Source: Aquimarina sp. (GTDB taxonomy: Bacteria; Bacteroidota; Bacteroidia; Flavobacteriales; Flavobacteriaceae). From it: DNA of 12,767 nucleotides. The stretch is taken from positions 1 through 12,767 of the forward strand of contig NZVW01000141.1 in the NCBI GenBank assembly GCA_002697475.1. The letters are read 5' to 3'. Below are positions 6,387 through 12,767 of the stretch, piece by piece (within the stretch, counting starts at the first letter, position 1; every line of letters starts with the position of its first letter). The notes under the pieces were generated by a model. The model worked only from the letters and a program-made list of their open reading frames with translations, did not search any database and was not told where the DNA came from. The position numbers and the translations under genes are program-made.

Positions 6387-6980
6387 ATGAATTTTTTCAA
6401 AGGGCTTTTTAAGTTTATTTCCAGTAAGATTTTTTTGATTCAGCTTGTTATAGCAATTGCACTTACCGTAATCATTGGTTTTATAGTATTGCAATGGTTA
6501 GATAGTACCACTAATCATGATCAACGTATTGCTGTGCCTAATCTTGCAAAAATGTCTATCGATGAGGCTAAAGAGGTTTTAGCCAATAAAGATTTGAGGT
6601 TAAAAGTAAGAGAAGATTCTGCAAATTTTAATCCAGATTATCCCAGATATTCAGTAATAGATCAGGATCCTAAGGGAGGAAGTACAGTTAAAGAAAACAG
6701 AAAGATATACGTAACACTTAATCCATCAGGTTATCAGAAGATTGAAGTTCCTGATGTAATACATCAAACAAGAAGACAGGCAGAGCCTATGCTTGTTGCT
6801 TCAGGATTTAAGATTGGTACCGTAACTTATAAGCCTGATATGTCTGATCAGGTACTGGAATTAAGGTATAAAGGAAAAGGAATCAAGCCTGGAATTATGC
6901 TTGAAAAAACTTCTACTATTGATCTTGTTGTAGGAGATAACGGAGGACGTAAATTAAATCTTTCCACAGAAGATCAATAA
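6387..6980 (+). CDS. Membrane-anchored PASTA-domain protein (two PASTA domains, no kinase)
   Basis: A 197-residue single-pass protein. A short basic N-terminus (MNFFKGLFKFISSK) precedes one hydrophobic helix at about 15-38, then two PASTA domains at about 50-112 (VPNLAKMSIDEAKEVL, DQDPKGGSTV) and 119-183 (VPDVIHQTRRQAEPML). PASTA domains are known from peptidoglycan-sensing Ser/Thr kinases and penicillin-binding proteins; here they stand alone in the periplasm with no kinase or transpeptidase domain. This form beside an RluD-type gene is common in Bacteroidota. Divergent placement from ddl fits a cell-wall link but does not prove one. The start is the ATG at 6387: an upstream TTG at 6363 falls within the -7 element. 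The second PASTA has an altered C-terminal half (VLELRYKGKGIKPGIML replacing the usual 'V..Q.P..G'). Confidence 0.85.
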   Translation: MNFFKGLFKFISSKIFLIQLVIAIALTVIIGFIVLQWLDSTTNHDQRIAVPNLAKMSIDEAKEVLANKDLRLKVREDSANFNPDYPRYSVIDQDPKGGSTVKENRKIYVTLNPSGYQKIEVPDVIHQTRRQAEPMLVASGFKIGTVTYKPDMSDQVLELRYKGKGIKPGIMLEKTSTIDLVVGDNGGRKLNLSTEDQ

Positions 6981-7014
6981 TCAATAGATCTTAGCAAATT
7001 ATTGTAATAAACTT

Positions 7015-8064
7015 ATGGCAGAAGAAAATATAGAAATGGATGAATTTGATGGAAATGAAGATGATTTATATGAGCATTACAGATTTGTTGCAGGAGCAGG
7101 CCAGGTTCCTTTAAGAGTAGACAAATTCTTAATGAATTTTGTTGAAAATGCTACACGTAATAAAATTCAACAGGCGGCTAAGGAAGGGTCGGTATATGTT
7201 AATGATGTACCTGTAAAGTCAAATCACAAGGTGAAGCCTCATGATATTGTAAGAGTTCTTTTTTCACACCCTCCATATGAAAATCTATTAACCCCTGAAA
7301 ATATACCTCTTGATATAGTTTATGAAGATGATGTTTTATTGGTAGTCAACAAACCTGCGGGAATGGTTGTGCATCCGGGTCACGGTAATTATTCTGGTAC
7401 ACTAATTAATGCGCTGATTTATCATTTTGATAATCTACCGAAGAACAGTAATGAAAGACCTGGATTGGTTCATAGAATAGATAAAGATACCAGCGGTTTA
7501 CTAGTGATAGCTAAAACAGAAGAGGCTATGACACATTTAGCAAAGCAGTTTTTTGATAAGACCAGTGAGAGAGAATATATTGCATTGGTATGGGGAAATG
7601 TCGAAGAAGATCAAGGGACGATAGAAGGTAATATAGGTCGTCATCCAAAAAACAGATTGCAAAACACGGTTTACGAAGGAGATGATGCATATAAAGGGAA
7701 ACCAGCTGTGACACATTATAACGTTATTGAGAGATTAGGTTATGTAACTTTAGTGTCTTGTAAACTTGAAACTGGAAGAACTCATCAAATTCGTGTGCAT
7801 ATGAAACATATTGGGCACACACTTTTTAATGACGAGCGATACGGAGGAGAAAGAATTCTTAAGGGAACAACTTTTACAAAATATAAGCAGTTTGTAGATA
7901 ATTGTTTTAAAATTTTACCGCGACAGGCATTACATGCTAAGACATTAGGTTTTGTGCACCCGGTTACCAACGACAAAATGTTCTTTGAAGCACCACTTCC
8001 TGAGGATATTACGCTTTGTGTGGAGCGATGGAGGAATTATGCCAGAAACCAGGTTGAGGAATAA
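7015..8064 (+). CDS. rluD: RluA/RluD-family 23S rRNA pseudouridine synthase
   Basis: A 349-residue enzyme that isomerises uridine to pseudouridine in RNA. After an acidic leader there is an S4 RNA-binding domain at about 33-85 (LRVDKFLMNF, NKIQQAAKEGSVYVND). The catalytic domain starts near 98 (DIVYEDDVLLVVNKPAGMVVHPGHG). The family motif HRIDKDTSGLLV is at 153-164, with catalytic Asp156. The later motifs ETGRTHQIRVHMKHIGH and the C-terminal RQALHAKTLGFVHPV are intact. The S4 domain and motif II spacing fit RluD, which modifies helix 69 of 23S rRNA at 1911/1915/1917; other RluA-family members are hard to separate without alignment, so the symbol is provisional. It lies 34 bases after the PASTA gene and probably shares its promoter. 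Confidence 0.9.
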   Translation: MAEENIEMDEFDGNEDDLYEHYRFVAGAGQVPLRVDKFLMNFVENATRNKIQQAAKEGSVYVNDVPVKSNHKVKPHDIVRVLFSHPPYENLLTPENIPLDIVYEDDVLLVVNKPAGMVVHPGHGNYSGTLINALIYHFDNLPKNSNERPGLVHRIDKDTSGLLVIAKTEEAMTHLAKQFFDKTSEREYIALVWGNVEEDQGTIEGNIGRHPKNRLQNTVYEGDDAYKGKPAVTHYNVIERLGYVTLVSCKLETGRTHQIRVHMKHIGHTLFNDERYGGERILKGTTFTKYKQFVDNCFKILPRQALHAKTLGFVHPVTNDKMFFEAPLPEDITLCVERWRNYARNQVEE

Positions 8065-8139
8065 CCGTATTTTATTGATTGTCAAAAAGAATTTTTAAAA
8101 AAAATCAGTCATTTATACCTGTAAACACTAAAATAAATG

Positions 8140-8147
8140 TAAATTAG
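8140..8147 (+). promoter_or_regulatory. Possible -7 element of the cold-shock gene
   Basis: TAAATTAG followed by CACC is one base from the frequent flavobacterial form TAAATTTGCAC. It lies 18 bases before the ATG. No TTG is found at the expected -33 spacing, so the call is tentative. If right, the leader is very short and lacks the long 5' UTR of E. coli cspA. Confidence 0.4.
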
Positions 8148-8165
8148 CACCTTTAATTTTAAGTA

Positions 8166-8357
8166 ATGAATAAAGGAACAGTAAAATTTTTCAACGATTC
8201 TAAAGGTTATGGTTTCATAACAGAAGAAGGATCTAACAAAGATCATTTTGTACACATCTCAGGTCTTGTAGACGAGATCAGAGAAGGAGATGAGGTAGAA
8301 TTTGAACTACAGAACGGTAAAAAAGGATTAAACGCAGTAAATGTTAAGGTAATTTAA
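8166..8357 (+). CDS. csp: Cold-shock domain protein (CspA family)
   Basis: A 63-residue single cold-shock domain, close to the usual 65-70. It begins MNKGTVKFFNDSKGYGFIT and holds both RNA-binding motifs: RNP1-like KGYGFI (13-18) and RNP2-like HFVHIS (27-32). These small OB-fold proteins bind single-stranded RNA and act as RNA chaperones in the cytoplasm. Acidic residues in the second half (DEIREGDEVEFE) are typical. The gene is isolated by a probable promoter on one side and a strong terminator 26 bases downstream, so it is likely a single-gene unit. Whether it is cold-induced or constitutive is not visible. Confidence 0.95.
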   Translation: MNKGTVKFFNDSKGYGFITEEGSNKDHFVHISGLVDEIREGDEVEFELQNGKKGLNAVNVKVI

Positions 8358-8383
8358 TATATACGAATTAATTTTTTAGTACA

Positions 8384-8408
8384 AGCCTGCTTTTAGCGGG
8401 CTTTTTTT
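8384..8408 (+). terminator. Rho-independent terminator of the cold-shock gene
   Basis: AGCCTGC, loop TTTTA, GCGGGCT, then a run of seven T (the first shared with the stem). The stem is seven pairs with one T-G. It starts 26 bases after the stop codon at 8357. Confidence 0.9.
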
Positions 8409-8475
8409 ATGACCACATTTATCAAACAGGTTAATCCGTTTAGTATATGAGTGACATTAATTATAAACGCATATT

Positions 8476-8483
8476 TATCTTAG
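8476..8483 (+). promoter_or_regulatory. Possible -7 element of the YetF-like gene
   Basis: TATCTTAG, one base off TAnnTTTG, lies 18 bases before the ATG at 8502. No -33 TTG is present at the usual spacing. Because a strong terminator precedes the gene, it must have its own promoter, and this is the best candidate seen. Confidence 0.35.
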
Positions 8484-8501
8484 TCTGGTAATTAAGATAT
8501 T

Positions 8502-9026
8502 ATGTTCCAGGAATACTTCACAAAAGATTTAAATGAGCTTCCCGTAATTTTTATTGGTGTTCTGATTACTTATTTAATGATAATGGTGTTTACAAAAATC
8601 TTTGGATTGAAGAGTTTTGCTAAAATGACTGGCTTTGATTTTATTAATACTATTGCAATAGGTAATATTTTGGCGATGAGTATTGCTACAAGTAACCCGA
8701 CAGTCCTCAGCGGAATTATTCTCATTGGATTACTTTATCTTATGAACTATTGTATTTCTTACCTTACTTTTAAATATAAGGCATTCAGGAATAAAATAAG
8801 TAACTCTCCAATTTTATTAATGCGAGATGGTAAGTTGCTCAGGTCCAATATGGAAAAAACCAAAATTACTTTGAATGAATTGCGGGGTAAGTTGAGAGAA
8901 GCCAACGTAATTAGGCTATGTGAAGTGAAAGCGGTAGTTTTAGAAACCACAGGAGATGTTAGTGTGCTTCATACTTCAGGTTCTGAAGATCTGGAGGATT
9001 TTTTGCTGGAGGATGTGAAGATTTAG
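8502..9026 (+). CDS. YetF/DUF421-family membrane protein, short form
   Basis: A 174-residue protein. Three hydrophobic helices lie at about 13-34, 45-62 and 66-86. They are followed by a cytoplasmic YetF-type domain with the pattern SPILLMRDGKLLRSNMEKTK, then ITLNELRGKLREANV, VKAVVLETTGDVSVL and a short acidic tail. The TM2 stretch FDFINTIAIGNILAM is the typical DUF421 'D.v..ialG.i.a.' segment. E. coli YcaP and Bacillus YetF have about 230 residues; this form lacks most of the C-terminal extension, yet ends cleanly. The biochemical role is unknown; Bacillus relatives affect spore properties. It stands as a single gene with flanking spaces of 144 and 103 bases. Confidence 0.85.
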   Translation: MFQEYFTKDLNELPVIFIGVLITYLMIMVFTKIFGLKSFAKMTGFDFINTIAIGNILAMSIATSNPTVLSGIILIGLLYLMNYCISYLTFKYKAFRNKISNSPILLMRDGKLLRSNMEKTKITLNELRGKLREANVIRLCEVKAVVLETTGDVSVLHTSGSEDLEDFLLEDVKI

Positions 9027-9075
9027 ATCATAAATACCTTCAATATTATAATAAGAAAGCTTTACTTAAAAAACT

Positions 9076-9104
9076 TTGTTATACCTATAACAATCGTATT
9101 TTTG
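9076..9104 (+). promoter_or_regulatory. Promoter of yaaA (-33/-7)
   Basis: TTG at 9076-9078, an 18-base spacer, then TATTTTTG at 9097-9104. The -7 element matches TAnnTTTG in all fixed positions. The transcription start would be near 9111, giving a leader of about 20 bases. This is the best promoter in the window. No OxyR-like operator was recognised around it. Confidence 0.72.
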
Positions 9105-9129
9105 AAATTTAAATATAATTTTACAACAC

Positions 9130-9891
9130 ATGAAAATCGTTATATCACCTGCTAAATCACTTAATTTTGAATCTGATCTTCCTACAACAAGAGGGACACA
9201 ACCACAGTTTCTGGAAACGGCAGCTCAAATTAATAGAAAGCTGGCAAGAATGTCTAAACAGGAGATTGGAGATTTAATGAGTATTAGTGATAAGCTGGCA
9301 GATTTAAATTACACAAGATATCAGGATTTTCAGGAAGATCATACGAAAAAGAATTCAAGACCCGCTGTGTATGCTTTTGATGGAGATGTTTATACCGGTC
9401 TGGACGCCTATACGATCCCTACGGATAAATTAGATAGATTACAGGATACGCTAAGGATTCTATCCGGTATGTATGGAATGTTAAGACCATTAGATTTAAT
9501 ACAACCCTATCGTCTGGAGATGGGAACAAAATTACCAATTGAAAGAAAGGATAATCTTTATGAGGTCTGGAAAGAAACAGTTACAAAAGCTTTAAATGAT
9601 GAATTGGAAGATGATGAGTTATTTATTAATCTAGCCAGTAATGAATATTTCGGAGCAGTAGATACAAAAAAGCTAAAGGTTCCTGTAATCACTCCAGTAT
9701 TTAAAGATTGGAAAAATGATAAACTCAAAGTCATTAGTTTTTATGCAAAAAAGGCTAGAGGTCTTATGGTAAGATATATTATTGACACTAATGCTAAAAC
9801 CATTGAAGATATAAAAGGTTTTAATTACGAAGGTTACAGCTTCAGTGAAGAGTATACAAAAAAGAAAAATGAGCTCGTTTTTGTTAGATAA
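9130..9891 (+). CDS. yaaA: Peroxide stress protein YaaA (UPF0246/DUF328)
   Basis: A 253-residue protein of normal family length (E. coli YaaA 258). Family landmarks in order: MKIVISPAKSLN at the start; RPAVYAFDGDVYTGLDA near 77-93; LRILSGMYGMLRPLDLIQPY near 108-127; YRLEMGTKLP; FINLASNEYFGAV near 165-177; and FYAKKARGLMVRYII near 204-218. In E. coli, YaaA is induced by OxyR and protects against hydrogen peroxide by limiting free intracellular iron; the structure has a DNA-binding-like helix-hairpin-helix fold. Here it has its own promoter and no clear regulatory site, so peroxide control is only an assumption from the family. The TRAP operon follows 67 bases later. Confidence 0.95.
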   Translation: MKIVISPAKSLNFESDLPTTRGTQPQFLETAAQINRKLARMSKQEIGDLMSISDKLADLNYTRYQDFQEDHTKKNSRPAVYAFDGDVYTGLDAYTIPTDKLDRLQDTLRILSGMYGMLRPLDLIQPYRLEMGTKLPIERKDNLYEVWKETVTKALNDELEDDELFINLASNEYFGAVDTKKLKVPVITPVFKDWKNDKLKVISFYAKKARGLMVRYIIDTNAKTIEDIKGFNYEGYSFSEEYTKKKNELVFVR

Positions 9892-9931
9892 TACTTGAAT
9901 TTTAGTATAGTTTTCTTTGTTTCTAAATTAG

Positions 9932-9939
9932 TATCTTCA
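9932..9939 (+). promoter_or_regulatory. Possible -7 element of the TRAP operon
   Basis: TATCTTCA, two bases from TAnnTTTG, followed by CGCATC, lies 19 bases before the dctQ ATG. No TTG sits at the usual spacing. No clear terminator separates yaaA from dctQ, so readthrough is also possible. Confidence 0.3.
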
Positions 9940-9958
9940 CGCATCTATTTCTACAAAG

Positions 9959-10459
9959 ATGCAGAAGGCAATTCATATACTGGATATCATTAGTGCTAGA
10001 ATCGGACAGGTGGTAAGCTGGGTTGCTGCGCTGATGGCTTTAGTGATAACTATAGATGTTATTATCAGATATGTTTTCAGATTCACATATATGTGGATGG
10101 TGGAAGTAGAAATTTATCTTTTTGGGATATTGTTTTTATTGGCTTCAGGATATACATTTCAGCACGATAAACATGTGAGAGTAGATGTTTTTTATAACAA
10201 GTTATCTGAAAAAGGAAAAGCCTTGATAGATTTACTTGGAGGATTGTTTCTGTTAATTCCCTGGTGTTATGTGGTAATAGTGTCTTCGTGGTATTATGCT
10301 CTATCTTCTTTTTTAATTGGCGAAAATTCCCCTCAACCAGGAGGTTTGCCTGCTGTGTATATTTTGAAGTTTTGTATAACTTTGGGCTTCAGTGTACTAC
10401 TGTTGCAAGGAATTTCTCATATTTTAAAATCTCTACAAATACTATTTAAAAAGAACTAA
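9959..10459 (+). CDS. dctQ: TRAP transporter small permease (DctQ)
   Basis: A 166-residue inner-membrane protein with four hydrophobic helices at about 18-37, 50-67, 89-110 and 132-155. The DctQ pattern is clear: VSWVAALMALVITIDVIIRY (19-38), an aromatic-acidic stretch MWMVEVEIYLFG, then HDKHVRVDVFY (69-79) with the conserved HVRVD. The loop ENSPQPGGLPAVYILK fits the subfamily that pairs with TakP-like binding proteins. With DctM it forms the permease that drives uptake by a Na+ gradient. Its TAA abuts the GTG of dctM with no gap, so translation of the two is coupled. Confidence 0.9.
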   Translation: MQKAIHILDIISARIGQVVSWVAALMALVITIDVIIRYVFRFTYMWMVEVEIYLFGILFLLASGYTFQHDKHVRVDVFYNKLSEKGKALIDLLGGLFLLIPWCYVVIVSSWYYALSSFLIGENSPQPGGLPAVYILKFCITLGFSVLLLQGISHILKSLQILFKKN

Positions 10460-11800
10460 GTGGCATATCTGGCAATTATATTATTTGTAATCATTTTTAT
10501 TCTGATATTAAGAGGGTACCCGGTAGCCTTTACTTTAGGAGGCATATCAGTGGCGTTTGCATATGGGGTTTCTTTGTTCGCTCCGGAGGTATTTCAAATG
10601 TCCACCTTTTATCTTTTGCCATCACGTATTATGGGAGTGGTAAATAATTATGTATTAATGGCTGTCCCTTTATTTATCTTTATGGGTATCATGCTGGAAA
10701 AATCAGGTTTAGCTCAGAGTCTTTTAGAAACCATGGCGATGATGTTTGGTCAGGTACGTGGAGGACTTGCGATATCAGTGGTGCTAGTAGGGGCATTATT
10801 GGCCGCGTCTACGGGCATAGTTGGAGCTACAGTAGTAACAATGGGACTTATAAGTTTACCAACGATGTTAAAGCGGGGATATAGCACAGAATTGTCCACA
10901 GGGGTAATAGCTTCTTCAGGGACCCTGGGTCAGATTATTCCCCCTTCTATTGTTTTGGTTTTATTAGCAGATACGATTAATAGCTCTTCCAGAGGAACTT
11001 CTTCTGTAGATGTAGGAACGTTGTTCTCCGCAGCCCTTATTCCAGGACTGATTTTGGTTGGCTTATATATTCTTTACATTTTGATAAAATCCTTTGTACA
11101 TAAAGAAGATGCACCGAGTATACCTGCTGAGGAGATTGCAAAATTCAGAGGGAAAAACTTTACCATTCGGGTACTTAAAGTACTTTTTCTTCCTCTGCTT
11201 CTTATACTGTTGGTGCTAGGTTCAATTTTTACAGGAGTAGCCTCCCCCACAGAAGCTTCGGCGATCGGAGCAATTGGGGCTACATTATTAGTTGTACTTC
11301 AGAAAAAGTTTTCATATCAGGTAGTTAAAGAAGTAGCGCAGGAAACTGCAAAGTTAACTTCTATGGTCTTTTTCATTTTACTTGGTGCTACAACATTTAC
11401 CTTGGTATTCCGGAGTCTGGGAGGAGATGCGTATTTAAGGGATCTGATTGTTTCATCAGATTTGTCTCCAATGCTATTTTTATTATTAGTTATGCTGGTT
11501 GTTTTTATAGCTGGTTTTTTTATCGACTTTATCGAAATTGTATTTATTATCGTTCCGGTAGTTACTCCGGTATTTAATGCATTAGGTGTAGACATGTTGT
11601 GGGTGGGGGTGTTGATAGCATTGAATTTACAGACTTCTTTTCTGACGCCTCCTTTTGGTTTTGCATTATTTTACCTTAAAGGGGTTACGCCACCGGAAGT
11701 TAGTACAAGTCAGATTTATAAGGGTATTGTACCTTTTATTCTCATACAGCTGTTGATAGTTATCTTAGTGCTGTTTTTCCCCGAGGTTATTATCAGATAA
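10460..11800 (+). CDS. dctM: TRAP transporter large permease (DctM)
   Basis: A 446-residue membrane protein with about a dozen hydrophobic helices, the ion-transporter-family subunit that carries substrate and Na+. Motifs: LRGYPVAFTLGG (17-28), the VPLFIFMG element, and the long conserved block around GALLAASTGIVGATVVTMG, ASSGTLGQIIPPSIVLV and, near the C-terminus, LQTSFLTPPFGFALFYLKG. The last two regions correspond to the two inverted hairpin repeats that bind ions and substrate. The start is GTG at 10460, immediately after the dctQ stop; no ATG lies close by, and the N-terminal helix needs this start. It is followed after 21 bases by the binding protein gene. Confidence 0.95.
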   Translation: MAYLAIILFVIIFILILRGYPVAFTLGGISVAFAYGVSLFAPEVFQMSTFYLLPSRIMGVVNNYVLMAVPLFIFMGIMLEKSGLAQSLLETMAMMFGQVRGGLAISVVLVGALLAASTGIVGATVVTMGLISLPTMLKRGYSTELSTGVIASSGTLGQIIPPSIVLVLLADTINSSSRGTSSVDVGTLFSAALIPGLILVGLYILYILIKSFVHKEDAPSIPAEEIAKFRGKNFTIRVLKVLFLPLLLILLVLGSIFTGVASPTEASAIGAIGATLLVVLQKKFSYQVVKEVAQETAKLTSMVFFILLGATTFTLVFRSLGGDAYLRDLIVSSDLSPMLFLLLVMLVVFIAGFFIDFIEIVFIIVPVVTPVFNALGVDMLWVGVLIALNLQTSFLTPPFGFALFYLKGVTPPEVSTSQIYKGIVPFILIQLLIVILVLFFPEVIIR

Positions 11801-11821
11801 ATAGTTTTAAAAGCAAAGTTT

Positions 11822-12767
11822 ATGTCTAAAAATTTTATTGCTATACTCGTTATTGTTTTGCTTTCTTCTTGTCTTGGAGATCCTCCGGCAAGTATGAATC
11901 CAACATCTTATGAGACTATAAAACCAGATAAGGTAATGTATTGGAAAATGACCACCACCTGGCCACCTAACTTCCCTGTGATAGGGGAGGTGGCAGAGAA
12001 GTACTCAGAGTGGGTGGATGAGTTGACGAATGGGCAAATAAAAATTAAAGTTTATGGAGGTGGTGAACTGGTGCCACCACTTGAGGCTTTTGATGCGGTA
12101 TCTCAGGGAACTATAGAGATGGGTTGCGGAGCTTCATATTACTGGGCGGGTAAAACTCCTGCGGCACAATTTTTTGCAGCAGTTCCTTTTGGAATGAACA
12201 GTCAGCAATTGACCTCCTGGTTAGAAATCGGGGGTGGATATGAATTATGGAAAAAGACCTATGCACAGTTTAATCTGGTTCCATTTATGGGAGGTAATAC
12301 AGGAGTGCAAATGGGAGGATGGTTTAATCGTGAGATTAATTCAGTTGAAGATTTTAAAGGCTTAAAAATGCGTTTGCCGGGTATAGGTGGTAAAGTTTTA
12401 GAGAAGGCCGGTGGCGCTGCGGTACTTGTCGCCGGAAGTGAAATTTATACCAGTTTAGAACGAGGTGTGATTGATGCTACAGAGTGGATAGGGCCATATC
12501 ATGATTACAGAATGGGGTTTCATAAAATAGCCAAATATTATTATACACCCGGATGGCACGAACCGGGATCGCAGTTAGAATTTTTTATAAATAAAAATCT
12601 GTTTGATGGTCTTCCAAAACACTTGCAAGCAGCGCTGGAGGCAGCTTCTAAAAGAGCTCAGGTATGGGTACTTGCAGAGTTTGATAAGCAAAACGGAATC
12701 TATCTCGATAAGCTGGTCAATGAAGAAGGTGTTGAGGTGCGGGAGTTTTCTAAAGAAACATTGGATG
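11822..12767 (+). CDS. dctP: TRAP transporter substrate-binding lipoprotein, TakP-like (partial, 3' end outside window)
   Basis: An open frame of 315 codons from ATG at 11822 runs off the right edge without a stop. The signal peptide ends in a lipobox, LLSSC17, so the protein is probably membrane-anchored rather than free in the periplasm. The rest matches the TakP group of DctP proteins: WPPNFPVIGEVAEKY near 47, GGNTGVQMGGWF (157-168, Q163), KMRLPGIGGKVL (182-193, R184), EIYTSLERGVIDATEWIGPY (207-226, E221 and W222), and YYYTPGWHEPGSQ. In Rhodobacter TakP the equivalent Gln, Arg and acidic/aromatic residues bind 2-oxo acids with Na+. A 2-oxo or 2-hydroxy monocarboxylate is therefore the likely substrate, by family inference. 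The order dctQ-dctM-dctP with gaps of 0 and 21 bases indicates one operon. Confidence 0.92.
   Translation, partial: MSKNFIAILVIVLLSSCLGDPPASMNPTSYETIKPDKVMYWKMTTTWPPNFPVIGEVAEKYSEWVDELTNGQIKIKVYGGGELVPPLEAFDAVSQGTIEMGCGASYYWAGKTPAAQFFAAVPFGMNSQQLTSWLEIGGGYELWKKTYAQFNLVPFMGGNTGVQMGGWFNREINSVEDFKGLKMRLPGIGGKVLEKAGGAAVLVAGSEIYTSLERGVIDATEWIGPYHDYRMGFHKIAKYYYTPGWHEPGSQLEFFINKNLFDGLPKHLQAALEAASKRAQVWVLAEFDKQNGIYLDKLVNEEGVEVREFSKETLD

Noticed and set aside
7526..7976. Two minus-strand open frames of about 60 codons inside the pseudouridine synthase gene
   Set aside because: Composition follows the reverse of conserved coding motifs; no family resemblance or start signals.
8759..8950. Minus-strand open frame inside the YetF-like gene
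   Set aside because: Fully within a well-supported gene on the other strand and has no recognisable features.
10264..10449. Second plus-strand frame inside dctQ
   Set aside because: The other frame encodes a clear DctQ through this stretch.
11317..11595. Minus-strand open frame of 92 codons inside dctM
   Set aside because: Rich in Thr, Ser, Ile and Lys as expected from the reverse of a hydrophobic gene; dctM is unbroken here.
1..12767. CRISPR arrays, tRNA or rRNA genes, insertion sequences, phage or defence genes
   Set aside because: No regular repeats, clover-leaf sequences, transposase or nuclease motifs were seen; gene content and base use are even across the window.

Overview
The window looks like chromosomal DNA from a member of the Bacteroidota, most likely a marine-type Flavobacteriaceae. 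The reasons are: AT-rich codon use; start codons without clear Shine-Dalgarno sequences; several Bacteroidota-type promoter elements (TAnnTTTG at -7, best before yaaA and before the PASTA gene); lipoproteins with acid-rich leaders; and gene sets typical of this group (ddl-coaD, PASTA protein next to an RluD-type synthase). The genus cannot be fixed from this sequence. No tRNA, rRNA, CRISPR array, insertion sequence or phage gene was seen, and no gene-free stretch exceeds 300 bases.

Layout. (1) 1-171: the last 56 codons of a SulP-type anion transporter (STAS end). (2) 211-2559, plus strand: a tightly overlapping three-gene operon with a divergent Lgt-family membrane protein, a cysteine-rich radical SAM enzyme resembling the Tes/MJ0619 (COG1964) group, and a 72-residue two-helix membrane protein. 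(3) 2607-3831, minus strand: an LCM-family methyltransferase and, upstream of it, a small secreted protein with a 28-residue internal duplication; a strong terminator lies between them, almost touching the methyltransferase start. (4) 4008-6287, minus strand: ddl -> coaD -> a lipoprotein with a carbohydrate-binding-like beta-sandwich. (5) 6387-8064, plus strand: a membrane PASTA-domain protein and an RluD-like pseudouridine synthase, divergent from ddl with back-to-back promoters. (6) 8166-9891, plus strand: cold-shock protein with a clear terminator, a short YetF/DUF421 membrane protein, and YaaA (peroxide stress). (7) 9959-12767, plus strand: a TRAP transporter, dctQ-dctM-dctP, with the binding protein cut by the window end. 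The binding protein resembles the TakP (2-oxo acid) group and carries a lipobox.

How the genes relate. Most of the window is core housekeeping: cell-wall precursor and CoA synthesis, rRNA modification, stress proteins and an organic acid importer. The least explained part is the Lgt-like/radical SAM/small-membrane-protein operon. Its gene overlaps imply coordinated expression. The mix of a membrane enzyme related to a phospholipid-using transferase with a radical SAM enzyme related to archaeal tetraether synthase suggests a membrane-linked or lipid-linked modification pathway. That is inference, and the substrate is not visible in the sequence.
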